Below are positions 5,890 through 6,213 of a DNA stretch of 6,213 nucleotides, one piece after another; within the stretch, counting starts at the first letter, position 1, and each line of letters starts with the position of its first letter. A model generated the notes under the pieces. It searched no databases. It was not told where the DNA came from and worked only from the letters and a program-made list of their open reading frames with translations. Made by a program: the position numbers and the translations under genes. This DNA is from Roseburia sp. (GTDB lineage: Bacteria; Bacillota_A; Clostridia; Lachnospirales; Lachnospiraceae). The stretch lies in the NCBI GenBank assembly GCA_017547315.1, contig JAFYQA010000106.1, positions 1-6,213 on the forward strand, given 5' to 3'.

Positions 5890-6213
5890 TTATTTTTCCT
5901 GCGGATACACAAGTCCCCACTGCTTACGAATAGCATCCATCGTTTCCATAACGAAAATACTATCCTCTAATGGCATAGACTTACTTTCAATCTCACCTTT
6001 TTGTATCTGCTCTACACACTCCACAAACTGATATTCATATCCGCTAATCTGTTCTGGTACCTCTACTCTCTTTACCAATCTGTCTTCTGTATCAAACACA
6101 GAGATGGATTGTGGATTATTAATATTTTCCACAACCATATATCCTTTATCACCATAAAAAATACCTTTACGATCTGAACGTGAATAAATGCCGTGTGTTA
6201 ATACTGCCATACG
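5890..6213 (-). CDS. Gfo/Idh/MocA-family oxidoreductase, C-terminal part
   Basis: Predicted NAD(P)-dependent sugar or polyol dehydrogenase-type protein; substrate unknown. Seen: 107 codons open at the right edge and ending at a TAA. The block GIFYGDKGYMVVEN (residues 17-30 of the visible part) is the strand typical of the family's C-terminal domain, and the end (PLEDSIFVMETMDAIRKQWG, then LVYP) is the usual closing helix. The family is usually 320-380 residues, so the NAD-binding Rossmann half lies outside the window. A Met at 6210 is the second visible codon and is almost certainly internal, preceded by an in-frame Arg codon. It is convergent with the response regulator and separated from it by a terminator, so it is likely an unrelated neighbour. 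Confidence 0.8.
   Translation of the reverse strand, partial: RMAVLTHGIYSRSDRKGIFYGDKGYMVVENINNPQSISVFDTEDRLVKRVEVPEQISGYEYQFVECVEQIQKGEIESKSMPLEDSIFVMETMDAIRKQWGLVYPQEK

Noticed and set aside
5890..6210. A complete small 106-residue protein starting at 6210
   Set aside because: The frame stays open to the window edge and the sequence is only the C-terminal domain of a much longer family; it is a cut gene.

Overview
The window looks like a piece of an AT-rich, low-GC Gram-positive anaerobe, most likely a clostridial species of the Lachnospiraceae type. This rests on the gene order rnfC-rnfD (the clostridial Rnf arrangement), a Gram-positive style lipoprotein, strong GGAGG-type ribosome binding sites, sigma-A type promoters and A/T-ending codons. 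The taxonomic call is inference; no rRNA or other marker is present.

Layout, left to right. (1) 1-2024, minus strand: the start of an rnf operon, with rnfC complete and rnfD running off the left edge, joined by a 1-base TAATG overlap. Rnf is a membrane complex that couples ferredoxin:NAD+ electron transfer to Na+ or H+ pumping. (2) 2025-2104: a hairpin followed by T residues, read on the minus strand, between the next gene and rnfC. (3) 2105-3196, minus: a secreted lipoprotein made of two diverged copies of one domain of about 156 residues, each ending in a motif resembling a degenerate flavin attachment site. It has its own good promoter. (4) 3289-5028, minus: a membrane sensor histidine kinase with a large extracellular domain and a TTG start. 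(5) 5029-5114: a divergent promoter region with overlapping -10 boxes and three direct repeats spaced by about one helical turn. (6) 5115-5798, plus: an OmpR/PhoB-type response regulator. (7) 5799-5889: a long terminator hairpin between convergent genes. (8) 5890-6213, minus: the C-terminal end of a Gfo/Idh/MocA-family oxidoreductase that runs off the right edge and is probably unrelated.

Possible joint working (inference): the kinase and regulator form a two-component pair whose operator-like repeats lie between their promoters. The kinase, lipoprotein and rnf genes lie head to tail on one strand, so the pair may control the lipoprotein and Rnf. The hairpin before rnfC has no clear promoter after it, which suggests rnf is expressed partly by read-through from the lipoprotein transcript, with more lipoprotein than Rnf made.

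There is no gene-free stretch over 100 bases. I see no tRNA, rRNA, CRISPR array, insertion sequence or riboswitch.
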